The translations under genes and the position numbers were made by a program. A stretch of 44,038 nt of DNA, taken from positions 1 to 44,038 of the forward strand of contig DUMM01000024.1 of the NCBI GenBank assembly GCA_012839845.1, written 5' to 3'. Source of the stretch: Bacillota bacterium. Its GTDB lineage: Bacteria > Bacillota > Limnochordia > DTU087. The stretch's first letter is position 1; every line of letters begins with the position of its first letter. This document shows positions 8,783 through 16,985 of this stretch, piece by piece. The notes under the pieces were generated by a model, which was not told where the DNA came from, searched no databases, and was given only the letters and a program-made list of their open reading frames with translations.

Positions 8783-9940
8783 GTGTCGAAATCACGCGTA
8801 TTGTCCATCATCCTTGCAGCGGTAATGGTAGTGACCGCGACACTGGTGGTAGGGGCGGCGGAAACCTTCAAGATTGGAGTTGTAGGCCCTACCACCGGTC
8901 CAGTGGCAACCTATGGTCTGTCGGTAATTGATGCTGTGGTTATGGCTGTAGAAGAAGTCAATGCCAAAGGCGGCATCCTCGGCCAGCAGGTCCAGTTGAT
9001 TATCGAAGACAACAAGGCCGATGCTACTGAAACCAGCAATGCATTTCGGAAGCTGATCTCTAGGGATCAGGTTCATGCCATCATCGGTGCGGTGGTGACA
9101 GCCAACAGCATCGTCGGCGGCCAGATTGCCCAGATGATGAAAGTACCTATGATTACTCCTACGTCCACTGCGGAAAAGGTTACCCAAGCCGGCGATTACG
9201 TTTTCAGGGCTTGCCTCATCGACCCGGTACAGGGCAGGATCATGGCCAATTTCGCCTACAACACCTTGGGGCTCAGGGAAGTGGCAGTGCTGACTGCCCG
9301 GACCAACGATTACAGCGTAGGGCTGGAGGAGGTATTCGTTGAGACCTTCGAAGGCTTAGGCGGCAAGATCGTAGCTAAGGAGTCTTACAGTGAAGGAGAC
9401 CAGGATTTCCGGGCTCAGCTGACGAAGATCCGTGCCCAGAATCCGGAGGCAGTGTATGTACCCGGCTATTACACCGAAGCCGGCCTGATCGCCAAACAGA
9501 TGCGGCAGCTGGGCATGAATCAGCCCATCCTCGGACCCGACGGGTTCGATTCTCCAAAACTGTTCGAGATCGGCGGAGATGCGGTTTACGGCAGCTACTT
9601 TACCAACCACTATCATCCTGAAGCAGGGGACGAGGTTTCCCAGCGGTTTGTTGACAACTACAGGGCCAAATACGGCAAGGACCCCGATGGCTTTGCAGCC
9701 TTGGGCTACGATGCAGCAATGATACTGTTTAATGCCATAGAGCGGGCAGGAGAGGCTGCTCTATCCCGCAACATCAGCGCAGCTCGGGCAGCCATCCGGG
9801 ATGCAATGGCCGAGACCAAAGACCTGCATGTGGTCACTGGTGTACTCACCCTGGACGAGAACCGCAATCCCGTAAAGAGTGCTGTAATCCTGAAGGTTGT
9901 TGAGGACGGGTATGAGTTTGTGGAGCGGGTTGAGCCGTAG
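8783..9940 (+). CDS. livJ: Branched-chain amino acid type ABC transporter, substrate-binding protein
   Basis: Extracytoplasmic solute-binding protein of the LivJ/Peripla_BP_6 family, 385 residues. A signal peptide is clear (basic N-terminus, hydrophobic residues about 7-24, cleavage near VGAAET), but no lipobox cysteine is visible, which is unusual for a Gram-positive binding protein; it may remain anchored by an uncleaved signal or be released. The mature part begins FKIGVVGPTTGPVATYG and contains typical segments such as AKGGILGQQVQL and LGYDAAMILFNAIE. The GTG start at 8783 has GGAGG seven bases upstream. The ligand could be leucine, isoleucine, valine or another amide-type solute. It leads the liv operon. 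Confidence 0.93.
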   Translation: MSKSRVLSIILAAVMVVTATLVVGAAETFKIGVVGPTTGPVATYGLSVIDAVVMAVEEVNAKGGILGQQVQLIIEDNKADATETSNAFRKLISRDQVHAIIGAVVTANSIVGGQIAQMMKVPMITPTSTAEKVTQAGDYVFRACLIDPVQGRIMANFAYNTLGLREVAVLTARTNDYSVGLEEVFVETFEGLGGKIVAKESYSEGDQDFRAQLTKIRAQNPEAVYVPGYYTEAGLIAKQMRQLGMNQPILGPDGFDSPKLFEIGGDAVYGSYFTNHYHPEAGDEVSQRFVDNYRAKYGKDPDGFAALGYDAAMILFNAIERAGEAALSRNISAARAAIRDAMAETKDLHVVTGVLTLDENRNPVKSAVILKVVEDGYEFVERVEP

Positions 9941-9985
9941 AATAACGGTAACATAAGTTGGTAGCTGATGCGGAGTCCAGAGTTA

Positions 9986-10016
9986 GTCATGGGCGGCTGG
10001 CTTAGTCGCCCATGAC
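9986..10016 (+). other. Intercistronic hairpin between livJ and livH
   Basis: A perfect 10-bp inverted repeat (9986-9995 with 10007-10016) around an 11-nt loop, followed only by CTTTG. It may partly terminate transcription or protect the 3' end of livJ mRNA, so that the binding protein is made in excess over the membrane subunits. Confidence 0.7.
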
Positions 10017-10125
10017 CTTTGACATGGGATGCTGGACGGCGCGGCTCTTTTTGGGGCAGCGGGCAGTGGGCCTGTTGCGTCATCGTGTTTTTGGGCGCAT
10101 TTGCTTGTGGGGAAGGTGAGTAGGT

Positions 10126-11013
10126 ATGGAGGTAGTGCAGGAAGTCATCCAGCAGCTGGTCAACGGCATTTCCTTGGGCAGTATTTACGGGCTCATTGCC
10201 CTGGGTTACACCATGGTTTACGGCATCATCAGGCTGATCAATTTTGCCCACGGAGATATCTATATGATCGGCGCCTTTGTCGGCTATTTTGCCATCAGAA
10301 ACTTCAACTTGTCCTTTCTGCCAGCCCTGCTGGTAGCCATGGCGGTATGTGCAGCGCTGGGCACGGCCATCGAACGGCTGGCTTACAGACCCCTCCGGAA
10401 TTCCACCAGGATTGCCGCTTTAATTACTGCCATCGGCGTTTCCTTTTTGATTCAAAACGCTGCCCTATTGGCCTGGACGCCGGACCCCAGGTCGTACCCG
10501 GATGTTTTTCCCCTTCGGACCTATGAGATCGGCGGCGTCTTTGTTGACAACCGCCAGATAACTATCCTAAGTGTGGCTGTGGCATTGATGGTGGTTCTCC
10601 ATTACATTGTCAATTTTACGCAGATCGGAAGGGCCATGCGGGCTGTGGCCATAGACGCCGATACGGCCCGCTTAATGGGCATTGATGTGGACCGGGTCAT
10701 CTCCTTCACCTTTGCCCTCGGATCGGCACTGGCGGCAGCAGCAGGCGTATTGGTGGGCATCTACTACAACCGCATCGAGCCCACCATGGGTGCCATGCCG
10801 GGGCTCAAGGCCTTCGTGGCCGCGGTGCTGGGGGGTATCGGAGTGATCCCCGGAGCGATGCTGGGCGGCCTGGTAATGGGAGTCGCCGAGGTTGCCGTAG
10901 TGGCCTTGACTGCGTCTACCTGGAAGGATGCTGTGGCCTTTGCTATCTTGATTGTCATCCTGCTGGTGAAGCCAGCCGGTCTTTTGGGTCGACAAGTGCG
11001 AGAGAAGGTGTAA
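10126..11013 (+). CDS. livH: Branched-chain amino acid type ABC transporter permease LivH
   Basis: Inner-membrane permease subunit, 295 residues. Typical LivH features are VNGISLGSIYGLIALGYTMV at the start, the INFAHGDIYMIGAFVGYFA segment, and the coupling segment RAVAIDADTARLMGIDVDRV, followed by the conserved GLKAFVAAVLGGIG. ATG at 10126 follows AAGGTGAG. Its stop overlaps the first base of the livM start (TAATG), so translation is coupled. It forms the membrane pore with LivM. Confidence 0.96.
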   Translation: MEVVQEVIQQLVNGISLGSIYGLIALGYTMVYGIIRLINFAHGDIYMIGAFVGYFAIRNFNLSFLPALLVAMAVCAALGTAIERLAYRPLRNSTRIAALITAIGVSFLIQNAALLAWTPDPRSYPDVFPLRTYEIGGVFVDNRQITILSVAVALMVVLHYIVNFTQIGRAMRAVAIDADTARLMGIDVDRVISFTFALGSALAAAAGVLVGIYYNRIEPTMGAMPGLKAFVAAVLGGIGVIPGAMLGGLVMGVAEVAVVALTASTWKDAVAFAILIVILLVKPAGLLGRQVREKV

Positions 11014-12044
11014 TGACGATGAGGAAGGAAAGCATATTGCCACTGTCTGGGTTTTCGCTGAGACAGAAACTTACCTGGTTGGCAGCAGTCTTGATGGGAC
11101 TTATGCTGGTGGCTGTCAATGTAGGGGTTTACCGGGGCACTGTGGACTTTTACTTTACCGGTGTCCTTGTGGTTGCTTGGATTAATGTGATCCTGGCTGT
11201 AAGTCTGAACCTGATTAACGGCTTTACGGGGCAGTTTTCCCTGGGTCATGCCGGCTTTATGGCGGTAGGGGCTTATGTCAGCGCCCTTTTGACCATCCAT
11301 CTGAATTGGCCTTTTCCGGTAGTGCTGCTCTTGGGAGCCTTGGTTGCAGCTTTATTGGGATTCTTCATCGGTCTGCCAACTCTTAGATTGCGGGGAGACT
11401 ACCTGGCCATTGCCACCTTGGGTTTTGGAGAAATCGTGCGGGTTGTTTTGCTCAACCTGGATATTACCGGAGGGCCCCGAGGGTTGGGAGGTATATTTCC
11501 CAAGACGACGTTCTTTTCAGCGGAGGTCCTGGCGGCACTCACCATCATCGTGATCGGCAATATTATCCGCTCTTCCCACGGTCGGGCCTTCATTGCCGTG
11601 CGGGAGGATGAGATCGCCGCGGAGGCGATGGGAATTGATACAACTCGTTACAAGGTATTGGCCTTTGCCATAGGAGCGGCCTTTGCCGGTCTTGCTGGCG
11701 GTCTTTTTGCCCATCATCAGATGTTTATCGACCCCCGCTCGTTTACTTTTCAGCGGTCTATTGAGATTTTGGTCATGGTAGTATTGGGGGGCTTGGGAAG
11801 CATTACAGGCTCTGTCATTGCCGCGTTTGTGCTGACCATTCTACCTGAGGCTCTGCGGGGGATGGCAGAGTACAGGATGATCGTGTATGCACTGCTGTTG
11901 ATCGGCTTGATGTTGGTTCGGCCGCAAGGACTTCTCGGTACTAAGGAGCTCAGGGACATGCTGGGAATTGACCGGGTACGGTGGCTGAAAGCAGAACAGC
12001 CCGCGGCGGGAGCATTGAAGAGCCACGGGGGTGACGGCAGATGA
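11013..12044 (+). CDS. livM: Branched-chain amino acid type ABC transporter permease LivM
   Basis: Second permease subunit, 343 residues, with about nine hydrophobic segments. Diagnostic segments are LNLINGFTGQFSLGHAGFMA, the LRGDYLAIATLGFGEIVR stretch, and the coupling helix AVREDEIAAEAMGIDTTRYK. The start ATG at 11013 overlaps the livH stop; a second in-frame ATG is at 11019. The C-terminal tail after the last membrane segment is short and charged. The 3' end overlaps livG by 4 bp (ATGA). Confidence 0.95.
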   Translation: MTMRKESILPLSGFSLRQKLTWLAAVLMGLMLVAVNVGVYRGTVDFYFTGVLVVAWINVILAVSLNLINGFTGQFSLGHAGFMAVGAYVSALLTIHLNWPFPVVLLLGALVAALLGFFIGLPTLRLRGDYLAIATLGFGEIVRVVLLNLDITGGPRGLGGIFPKTTFFSAEVLAALTIIVIGNIIRSSHGRAFIAVREDEIAAEAMGIDTTRYKVLAFAIGAAFAGLAGGLFAHHQMFIDPRSFTFQRSIEILVMVVLGGLGSITGSVIAAFVLTILPEALRGMAEYRMIVYALLLIGLMLVRPQGLLGTKELRDMLGIDRVRWLKAEQPAAGALKSHGGDGR

Positions 12045-12808
12045 GTCTGCTGGAAGTTAGAGATCTGACAATGCAGTTTGGGGGACTGACCGCCGTAGAC
12101 CGGTTCAATCTGAATCTCAATGAGGGAGACATTGTTGGCCTCATTGGACCCAATGGAGCTGGTAAGACTACGGTCTTCAACTGCCTCACCGGTATGTACG
12201 CACCCACCAGCGGTGAGATTCTTCTCTCCGGACAGAGAATCAATGGGCTGCACCCCTATGAGATCACGCGGCTCGGTATGGCCCGCACTTTTCAGAATAT
12301 CCGGCTGTTCAAGCAGCTGACTGTTTATGACAACATCCGCATCGCGTTCCACAGTCAGAGCAGGTACAACCTGGCCGCTGCTGTTTTCCGGCTGCCCCAG
12401 TACGCAAAAGATGAGCGGGAGATCCTGGAAAAAACGGAAGAACTGCTGGAGATCTTCGGCCTGTATGAACACCGAAACGAAATCGCCAGCAGTCTGCCTT
12501 ACGGCGAGCAGAGGCAGCTTGAGATCGCTAGAGCCCTGGCTACTAATCCCAAGATTCTCCTGCTGGATGAGCCAGCGGCGGGAATGAACCCTCAGGAGAC
12601 AGAGGGGCTTACCAATCTCATCCGGTGGGTGAAAGAGCGATTTGGGCTTACCGTCTTTCTCATCGAGCACGACATGCGGCTGGTAATGAAGCTTTGCGAG
12701 CGGATTGTAGTGCTGGATTACGGGATCACTATTGCCGAAGGTACGCCGGAAGAAATTCAGAACGACCCGCAGGTGATTGAGGCGTATCTGGGGGAGGAGG
12801 TACTGTAG
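12041..12808 (+). CDS. livG: Branched-chain amino acid type ABC transporter ATP-binding protein LivG
   Basis: Cytoplasmic ATPase subunit, 255 residues. Walker A GPNGAGKT is at residues 36-43, the signature LPYGEQ at 152-157 (the degenerate form usual for LivG) and Walker B LLLDEP at about 173-178, followed by AAGMNPQE and an H-loop histidine in IEHDMRLV. ATG at 12041 overlaps the livM stop by 4 bp. It pairs with LivF to drive uptake. Confidence 0.96.
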   Translation: MSLLEVRDLTMQFGGLTAVDRFNLNLNEGDIVGLIGPNGAGKTTVFNCLTGMYAPTSGEILLSGQRINGLHPYEITRLGMARTFQNIRLFKQLTVYDNIRIAFHSQSRYNLAAAVFRLPQYAKDEREILEKTEELLEIFGLYEHRNEIASSLPYGEQRQLEIARALATNPKILLLDEPAAGMNPQETEGLTNLIRWVKERFGLTVFLIEHDMRLVMKLCERIVVLDYGITIAEGTPEEIQNDPQVIEAYLGEEVL

Positions 12809-12809
12809 A

Positions 12810-13514
12810 ATGCTGACAGTAGAGAATTTGAACGTGTATTACGGCGGCATTCATGCGCTCAAGGGGGTTTCCTTCCAGGTACGGCAGCGGGAGATTGTGA
12901 CCTTGATCGGAGCCAATGGTGCAGGTAAGACTACCACCTTAAAGACCATCTCAGGCTTGGTGAGGGCAAGAAACGGCAAGATCAGCTACCAGGACCGGGA
13001 TATTTCTTCTACGCCGGCTCACATTATCGCACGTGATGGATTGTGTCACGTGCCCGAGGGGCGTCGGGTTTTTGCCAATATGACTGTGGCAGAGAATTTG
13101 GCCTTAGGTGCGTACCACCGCCGCGATCAGCAGGGGATTAAGCGGGACTTGGAGTGGGTGTATGAATTATTCCCCCGCCTTGCGGAAAGGCGGCAGCAGC
13201 TGGCTGGGACTTTGAGCGGCGGTGAACAGCAGATGCTGGCCATTGGTCGGGGACTGATGTCCCATCCCCGATTGCTGCTCTTGGACGAACCGTCCATGGG
13301 TCTTGCTCCTCTGTTGGTCCGGGAGATCTTCGAGATAGTAAAACAGATTAATGCCTCCGGCATGACTGTTCTGTTAGTTGAGCAGAATGCCCACATGGCC
13401 TTATCTGTGGCCGACACTGCTTACGTACTGGAAACGGGCCGTATAGTCTTCTCCGGTCCAGCCCGGGAGGTTGCTGCCAACAAGCAGGTACGGGAAGCTT
13501 ACCTGGGAGCGTAA
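12810..13514 (+). CDS. livF: Branched-chain amino acid type ABC transporter ATP-binding protein LivF
   Basis: Second ATPase subunit, 234 residues from the ATG at 12810. Walker A GANGAGKT is at 34-41, signature LSGGEQ at 135-140, Walker B LLLLDEP at 155-161, and the LivF-type CHVPEGRRVFANMTVAENL at about 79-97. The frame extends upstream into livG, but the ATG at 12810 follows GGGGAGGAGG with a 9-bp gap and fits the family start. It is the last gene of the operon; a strong terminator lies 75 bp downstream. Confidence 0.96.
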   Translation: MLTVENLNVYYGGIHALKGVSFQVRQREIVTLIGANGAGKTTTLKTISGLVRARNGKISYQDRDISSTPAHIIARDGLCHVPEGRRVFANMTVAENLALGAYHRRDQQGIKRDLEWVYELFPRLAERRQQLAGTLSGGEQQMLAIGRGLMSHPRLLLLDEPSMGLAPLLVREIFEIVKQINASGMTVLLVEQNAHMALSVADTAYVLETGRIVFSGPAREVAANKQVREAYLGA

Positions 13515-13589
13515 CTCCCTCCCTTAAGCTGGATGCCGGGGCCGGCGGGCAGTCAGCCTCATCGGCGGCCGACTTCTATTTTGGCACAG

Positions 13590-13639
13590 CACACATTATC
13601 GAGGGCGCGTGCCCGCTGCCCTCTTAATGTGTGTTTTTT
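13590..13639 (+). terminator. Rho-independent terminator of the liv operon
   Basis: CACACATTA (13590-13598) and GAGGGC (13601-13606) pair with GCCCTC (13618-13623) and TAATGTGTG (13625-13633), with a small internal loop, followed by six T (13634-13639). The stem is about 15 bp. Confidence 0.92.
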
Positions 13640-13712
13640 GTTCCGGCCGGAGATGGAAACAGGGCTTCCTGTTGGAACTTAGGAGGATTTCGGCCTTCAT
13701 CCAGGCAAAGAT

Positions 13713-14612
13713 ATGGCGAGAAGCTGCTGTGTGGGGGCAGGAGCTGTGGCTGGTAGAGCAGCGGGTACAATCTGTCTTGTGGTATTGGGCGCAGTCCTGG
13801 TCTGGGCTGGCCTTCGGTGGGGGCTGGTTTCGGTTGCCGGCTGTCTCTCCAGTATGGAGGTTAACGACGCGGTGCGGCTGGAGTGGGAGTGGCGGGGTGA
13901 GGTGCTGCTTTGCCCGGAGGAAACCACCATCGCTGCACCTGTGGCAGGCAGGGTCGTGATCCTGGTCCAAGAAGGTCAGCGGGTAACCCCTGGGTCCATC
14001 GTAGCGGAAATCGCTTCACCAGAGGGTGAAACAGAGATCGTCTATTCCTCGAAGGAAGGAGTGGCAGCTTTGGAAATACCAGGGAACCTCCGCCGCAGAA
14101 GGGTCCGGGACGGAGAGGAGGTTCCGGCAGGTGAGGCGATCCTGCGAATACTCAATCCCAGGTCCATCTATCTAGAACCAGATCCTGTGTCCTTCGGGAA
14201 AGCGATCTTGAGCGGTCCGGTGAGGGTAAGAGTGCGGGAAGCTGCGCGGGGGGTTAGCAGTGTGAATGAGGGCCAGTGGTATCCGGCCCAGCTGGTGAGG
14301 AAAGAGGCGGGCGGGCAGAGGCTCCACCTTACCGAATTCCCTAGGGAGTGGCTGGGCCGAGAGAGTATGTGGGTTGCGGTTAAGCTGGAGGGACCTGAGG
14401 GCGTGAGGATACCGGCGGGAGCTTTAGCTGAGCGGGAGGGCGAGACAGGGGTATTGGTGATAGGTCAGAAAGGTCTTGAGTTCCGCCCAGTGGTCCTCAT
14501 GGGTGCGGCTGGTGGTGATGCCTTTGTTCAAGGGCTTGAGGTGGGAGAGAGGATCTTGACGAGACCGGGTTTTTTCCCCCTTGCAGAGTTTTCCAACAGA
14601 AGCAGGCGGTAG
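13713..14612 (+). CDS. HlyD-like membrane-anchored adaptor-type protein
   Basis: A 299-residue protein with one N-terminal membrane segment (about residues 19-44) and an extracytoplasmic part. The IAAPVAGRVVILVQEGQRV stretch followed by PGSIVAEIASPEG (about 73-105) is a lipoyl/HlyD-type half-motif, and the late AGALAEREGETGVLVIGQKG and GLEVGERILTRPGF stretches resemble the C-terminal part of efflux adaptor proteins. It is short for an adaptor and has no transporter gene next to it. It lies just upstream of yggS and the sepF-divIVA cluster, so a link with the cell envelope is possible. The ATG at 13713 has only a weak ribosome binding site; a good AGGAGG at 13681 is too far upstream. The function is not known. 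Confidence 0.75.
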   Translation: MARSCCVGAGAVAGRAAGTICLVVLGAVLVWAGLRWGLVSVAGCLSSMEVNDAVRLEWEWRGEVLLCPEETTIAAPVAGRVVILVQEGQRVTPGSIVAEIASPEGETEIVYSSKEGVAALEIPGNLRRRRVRDGEEVPAGEAILRILNPRSIYLEPDPVSFGKAILSGPVRVRVREAARGVSSVNEGQWYPAQLVRKEAGGQRLHLTEFPREWLGRESMWVAVKLEGPEGVRIPAGALAEREGETGVLVIGQKGLEFRPVVLMGAAGGDAFVQGLEVGERILTRPGFFPLAEFSNRSRR

Positions 14613-14675
14613 GGCAGGAACCTGGGACTTGAGCTAGAATCTGTTTTGTGAACAGGCAATAGAGGAGATGTCAAA

Positions 14676-15371
14676 ATGGTCGATGTAATGGCCAACTGGC
14701 GAGCGGTCCAGGACAGAATTGCCCGAGCCGCCCAGCGAAGCGGCCGTTCGCCGGAATCCATTGAAGTAGTGGCAGTAACTAAAGGCGTACCTGTTGAGGG
14801 AATAGCTCCGCTGATCAAAAGCGGCATCGCCGCCATCGGCGAGAATCGGGTGCAGGAAGCTCTGGCCAAGTACACTGCCGCCGAATGGCGGGATGAAGTA
14901 GAATGGCATTTCATCGGTCATCTGCAGACCAACAAAGTAAAGCAGTGCTTGCAAATTGCCAGTTTGATTCATTCTGTGGACAGTATCCGCTTGCTGCGGG
15001 AGATCAACCGCCGCGCGGAGGTATTGGGGCTGGACCGGGTGCGGGTGCTGCTTCAGGTAAATGTCAGCGGGGAAAGTACTAAGTTTGGATTCTCCCCCAG
15101 CACAGTACCAAAAGCCTTAGAGGAGGCAGTCTCCTGCCCCCGGGTTGCAGTTCAGGGTTTGATGACCATCGCACCTTATGAAGAGAACCCGGAGAGGACC
15201 CGTCCTGTTTTTCGGAAGCTCCGGCTCTTGGGCGAGAAGCTTGAGCAGCAGGGATTTCCCAGTTTTGAGATGAAGTACCTGTCAATGGGGATGTCCAACG
15301 ATTTTGAAATAGCAGTGGAGGAAGGTGCCAATCTTCTGCGGATCGGCAGTGCGATTTTTGGTCAGAGGTAG
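14676..15371 (+). CDS. yggS: YggS/YlmE family PLP homeostasis protein
   Basis: PLP-binding protein of the YggS/PROSC family, 231 residues, which buffers pyridoxal phosphate and affects amino-acid pools. It has a single alanine-racemase-like barrel without the second domain. The PLP lysine is Lys36 in VVAVTKGV; IGENRVQEAL (54-63) and HFIGHLQTNKVK (78-89) are family signatures, as are VQGLMTIAP and SMGMSNDFEIAV near the end. GAGGAG precedes the ATG at 14676. It begins the ylmE-sepF-ylmG-ylmH-divIVA order known from B. subtilis. Confidence 0.95.
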   Translation: MVDVMANWRAVQDRIARAAQRSGRSPESIEVVAVTKGVPVEGIAPLIKSGIAAIGENRVQEALAKYTAAEWRDEVEWHFIGHLQTNKVKQCLQIASLIHSVDSIRLLREINRRAEVLGLDRVRVLLQVNVSGESTKFGFSPSTVPKALEEAVSCPRVAVQGLMTIAPYEENPERTRPVFRKLRLLGEKLEQQGFPSFEMKYLSMGMSNDFEIAVEEGANLLRIGSAIFGQR

Positions 15372-15404
15372 AAGTCTTTGAGGTTGACCGAGAGGGGGGA
15401 GAGT

Positions 15405-15860
15405 ATGGCAGTCAAGTTTATGGACAAGATGCTGGCGTTTATGGGATTTGAGGAGGAAACCGAACCAGAGGCCGAAGTCCACGAGAAATACGAAACACCT
15501 CAGGTGCAGGAGACTACACAGTCAAAACGGAAAGGGCAGCTGGTGGCTATCGGCAGGCAGACCCAAACCCGGGTAATGGTGACTGCACCGACCAGCTATG
15601 AGGCGGTGGAAGATGTAGCCAATTACCTCAAGAGCGGGCGGGCCGTAATAGCGTGTTTGGACGAAATCGATCGGGATCTGGCGAAGAGGATTGTCGATTT
15701 CATGAGCGGAGCCACCTTTGCCCTGGACGGAACGGTGCGCAGGATTGCCGATGGAGTGTTTTTGTTTACCCCTGCCCATATTGTAGTAGAAGTGGATCCA
15801 TCTATCGACGTCCGGGAGAAGAAAATGTCTTGGGTGACCGGCAGTGTTACCCATGTGTAG
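15405..15860 (+). CDS. sepF: Cell division protein SepF
   Basis: FtsZ-binding membrane tether of the divisome, 151 residues from the ATG at 15405. The N-terminal amphipathic helix (MAVKFMDKMLAFMGF) is the membrane anchor, a charged linker follows, and the C-terminal SepF core contains ANYLKSGRAVIACLDEIDRD and DFMSGATFALDGTVRRI. An upstream in-frame TTG at 15378 would break the amphipathic start; GAGGGGGG sits right before 15405. The stop is followed 27 bp later by proC. Confidence 0.95.
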   Translation: MAVKFMDKMLAFMGFEEETEPEAEVHEKYETPQVQETTQSKRKGQLVAIGRQTQTRVMVTAPTSYEAVEDVANYLKSGRAVIACLDEIDRDLAKRIVDFMSGATFALDGTVRRIADGVFLFTPAHIVVEVDPSIDVREKKMSWVTGSVTHV

Positions 15861-15887
15861 GCAGCACCAGCTAGAGGGGGCTTGTTG

Positions 15888-16694
15888 GTGAAGGGATTAG
15901 GGATTATAGGAGTAGGGGCTATGGGGGGTGCATTGGCCCGGCGGTTAGCAGCTTCAGGGACCATTTCCCCCCAGTCCATTACCCTGGCGGATAAGCGGCA
16001 AGAGCATCTCCAGCGGGTGGCTGAGGAGTTGGGCGCCAGGCGTGCCTCAGTTTCGGAGCTGGCGGCGGCAGCGGATATGATCATTATAGCTGTTAAACCG
16101 CATCAGGTGGCGGAGGTGCTGTCAGAGCTCAAGGGTTGCTTGACCCCTGAACACCTGGTGATTTCGTTAGCTGCCGGGGTATCCTTAGCGGCTTTAGCAG
16201 CAAGTACATACGCGGATCAGCCTCTCATACGGGCCATGCCCAACACCCCGTGTCTTATAGGGGAAGGAGCGGTTGTGCTCAGCCCCAATGCTTATGTAAG
16301 CAGGGAACGGCTCGCTGAGGCAGTAGAGATCTTCCAGCAGACGGGCAAGGTGTGGGTGCTGCCTGAGTCTCAGATGGATGCTGTCACCGGCCTATCGGGC
16401 AGTGGGCCGGCTTATGTGTACCTGTTCTTGGAGGCCCTGATTGACGGGGGTGTGGCCGCTGGCCTGAGCCACGAAGATGCCCGGGGCCTTGCAGTTCAGA
16501 CCATCTTGGGTGCAGTACAGATGGCAGCAAAGACGGGCCAGCACCCCGCAGTGCTCAAGAATCTGGTGACTTCTCCGGCAGGTACTACTGCGGCCGGGTT
16601 AACCAAACTGGAGAGCAGCGGTATCAGGGGGGCAGTCATGGAGGCCGTTCTGGCAGCTGCCGCTCGCTCGAAAGCGATTCAAAGGAAAGAATAG
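15888..16694 (+). CDS. proC: Pyrroline-5-carboxylate reductase
   Basis: Last step of proline synthesis: NAD(P)H-dependent reduction of pyrroline-5-carboxylate. From the GTG at 15888 it has 268 residues, the usual size. The nucleotide-binding GVGAMGG is at 8-14, AMPNTPCLIGEG in the middle, and LSGSGPAYVYLFLEALIDGG forms the catalytic/dimer region. Two in-frame TTG codons at 15882 and 15885 are alternative starts; the GTG has the best spacing to AGAGGGGG. It is inserted between sepF and yggT, a place without proC in B. subtilis, and may share one transcript with yggS, whose product affects amino-acid pools. Confidence 0.95.
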   Translation: MKGLGIIGVGAMGGALARRLAASGTISPQSITLADKRQEHLQRVAEELGARRASVSELAAAADMIIIAVKPHQVAEVLSELKGCLTPEHLVISLAAGVSLAALAASTYADQPLIRAMPNTPCLIGEGAVVLSPNAYVSRERLAEAVEIFQQTGKVWVLPESQMDAVTGLSGSGPAYVYLFLEALIDGGVAAGLSHEDARGLAVQTILGAVQMAAKTGQHPAVLKNLVTSPAGTTAAGLTKLESSGIRGAVMEAVLAAAARSKAIQRKE

Positions 16695-16708
16695 GATGGA
16701 GGATACCT

Positions 16709-16978
16709 TTGTATTGGCTTATATCGCTGATTGACACCGCCTTCACTCTATACAGATGGATCATCTTGGTCAGAATAATCATGTCCTGGCTGCCCAATGT
16801 GGACTACTACAATCCATTGGTACGGTTCATATACGATATAACCGAACCGGTTTTGGCTCCGTTTCGGCGGCTTTTGCCCAGCGTCGGCGGGATCGATTTT
16901 TCCCCCATATTGGTTTTCTTGGTTTTGGATTTTGTGCGGCGGATAGTGCTGCAGCTGCTAATAGCGTTGAGGATGTGA
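16709..16978 (+). CDS. ylmG: YggT family membrane protein
   Basis: An 89-residue membrane protein of the YggT/YlmG family with two hydrophobic segments. The signature SWLPNVDYYNPLVRFIYDIT EPVLAPFRRLLPS is spread over residues about 26-59, with GGIDFSPILVFLVLDFVRR after it. The start is a TTG at 16709 with GGAGGA five bases upstream. The family lies with sepF in many Gram-positive bacteria and cyanobacteria and is thought to act in division or membrane organisation; its biochemical role is not established. Confidence 0.92.
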   Translation: MYWLISLIDTAFTLYRWIILVRIIMSWLPNVDYYNPLVRFIYDITEPVLAPFRRLLPSVGGIDFSPILVFLVLDFVRRIVLQLLIALRM

Positions 16979-16985
16979 GCGGATC

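Noticed and set aside
11750-12670. Minus-strand open frame of 306 codons over livM and livG
   Set aside because: Antisense to conserved transporter genes, no motif.
13609-13959. Plus-strand open frame of 116 codons upstream of and overlapping the HlyD-like gene
   Set aside because: It begins inside the liv terminator and overlaps the better supported frame; Trp-rich composition is not protein-like.
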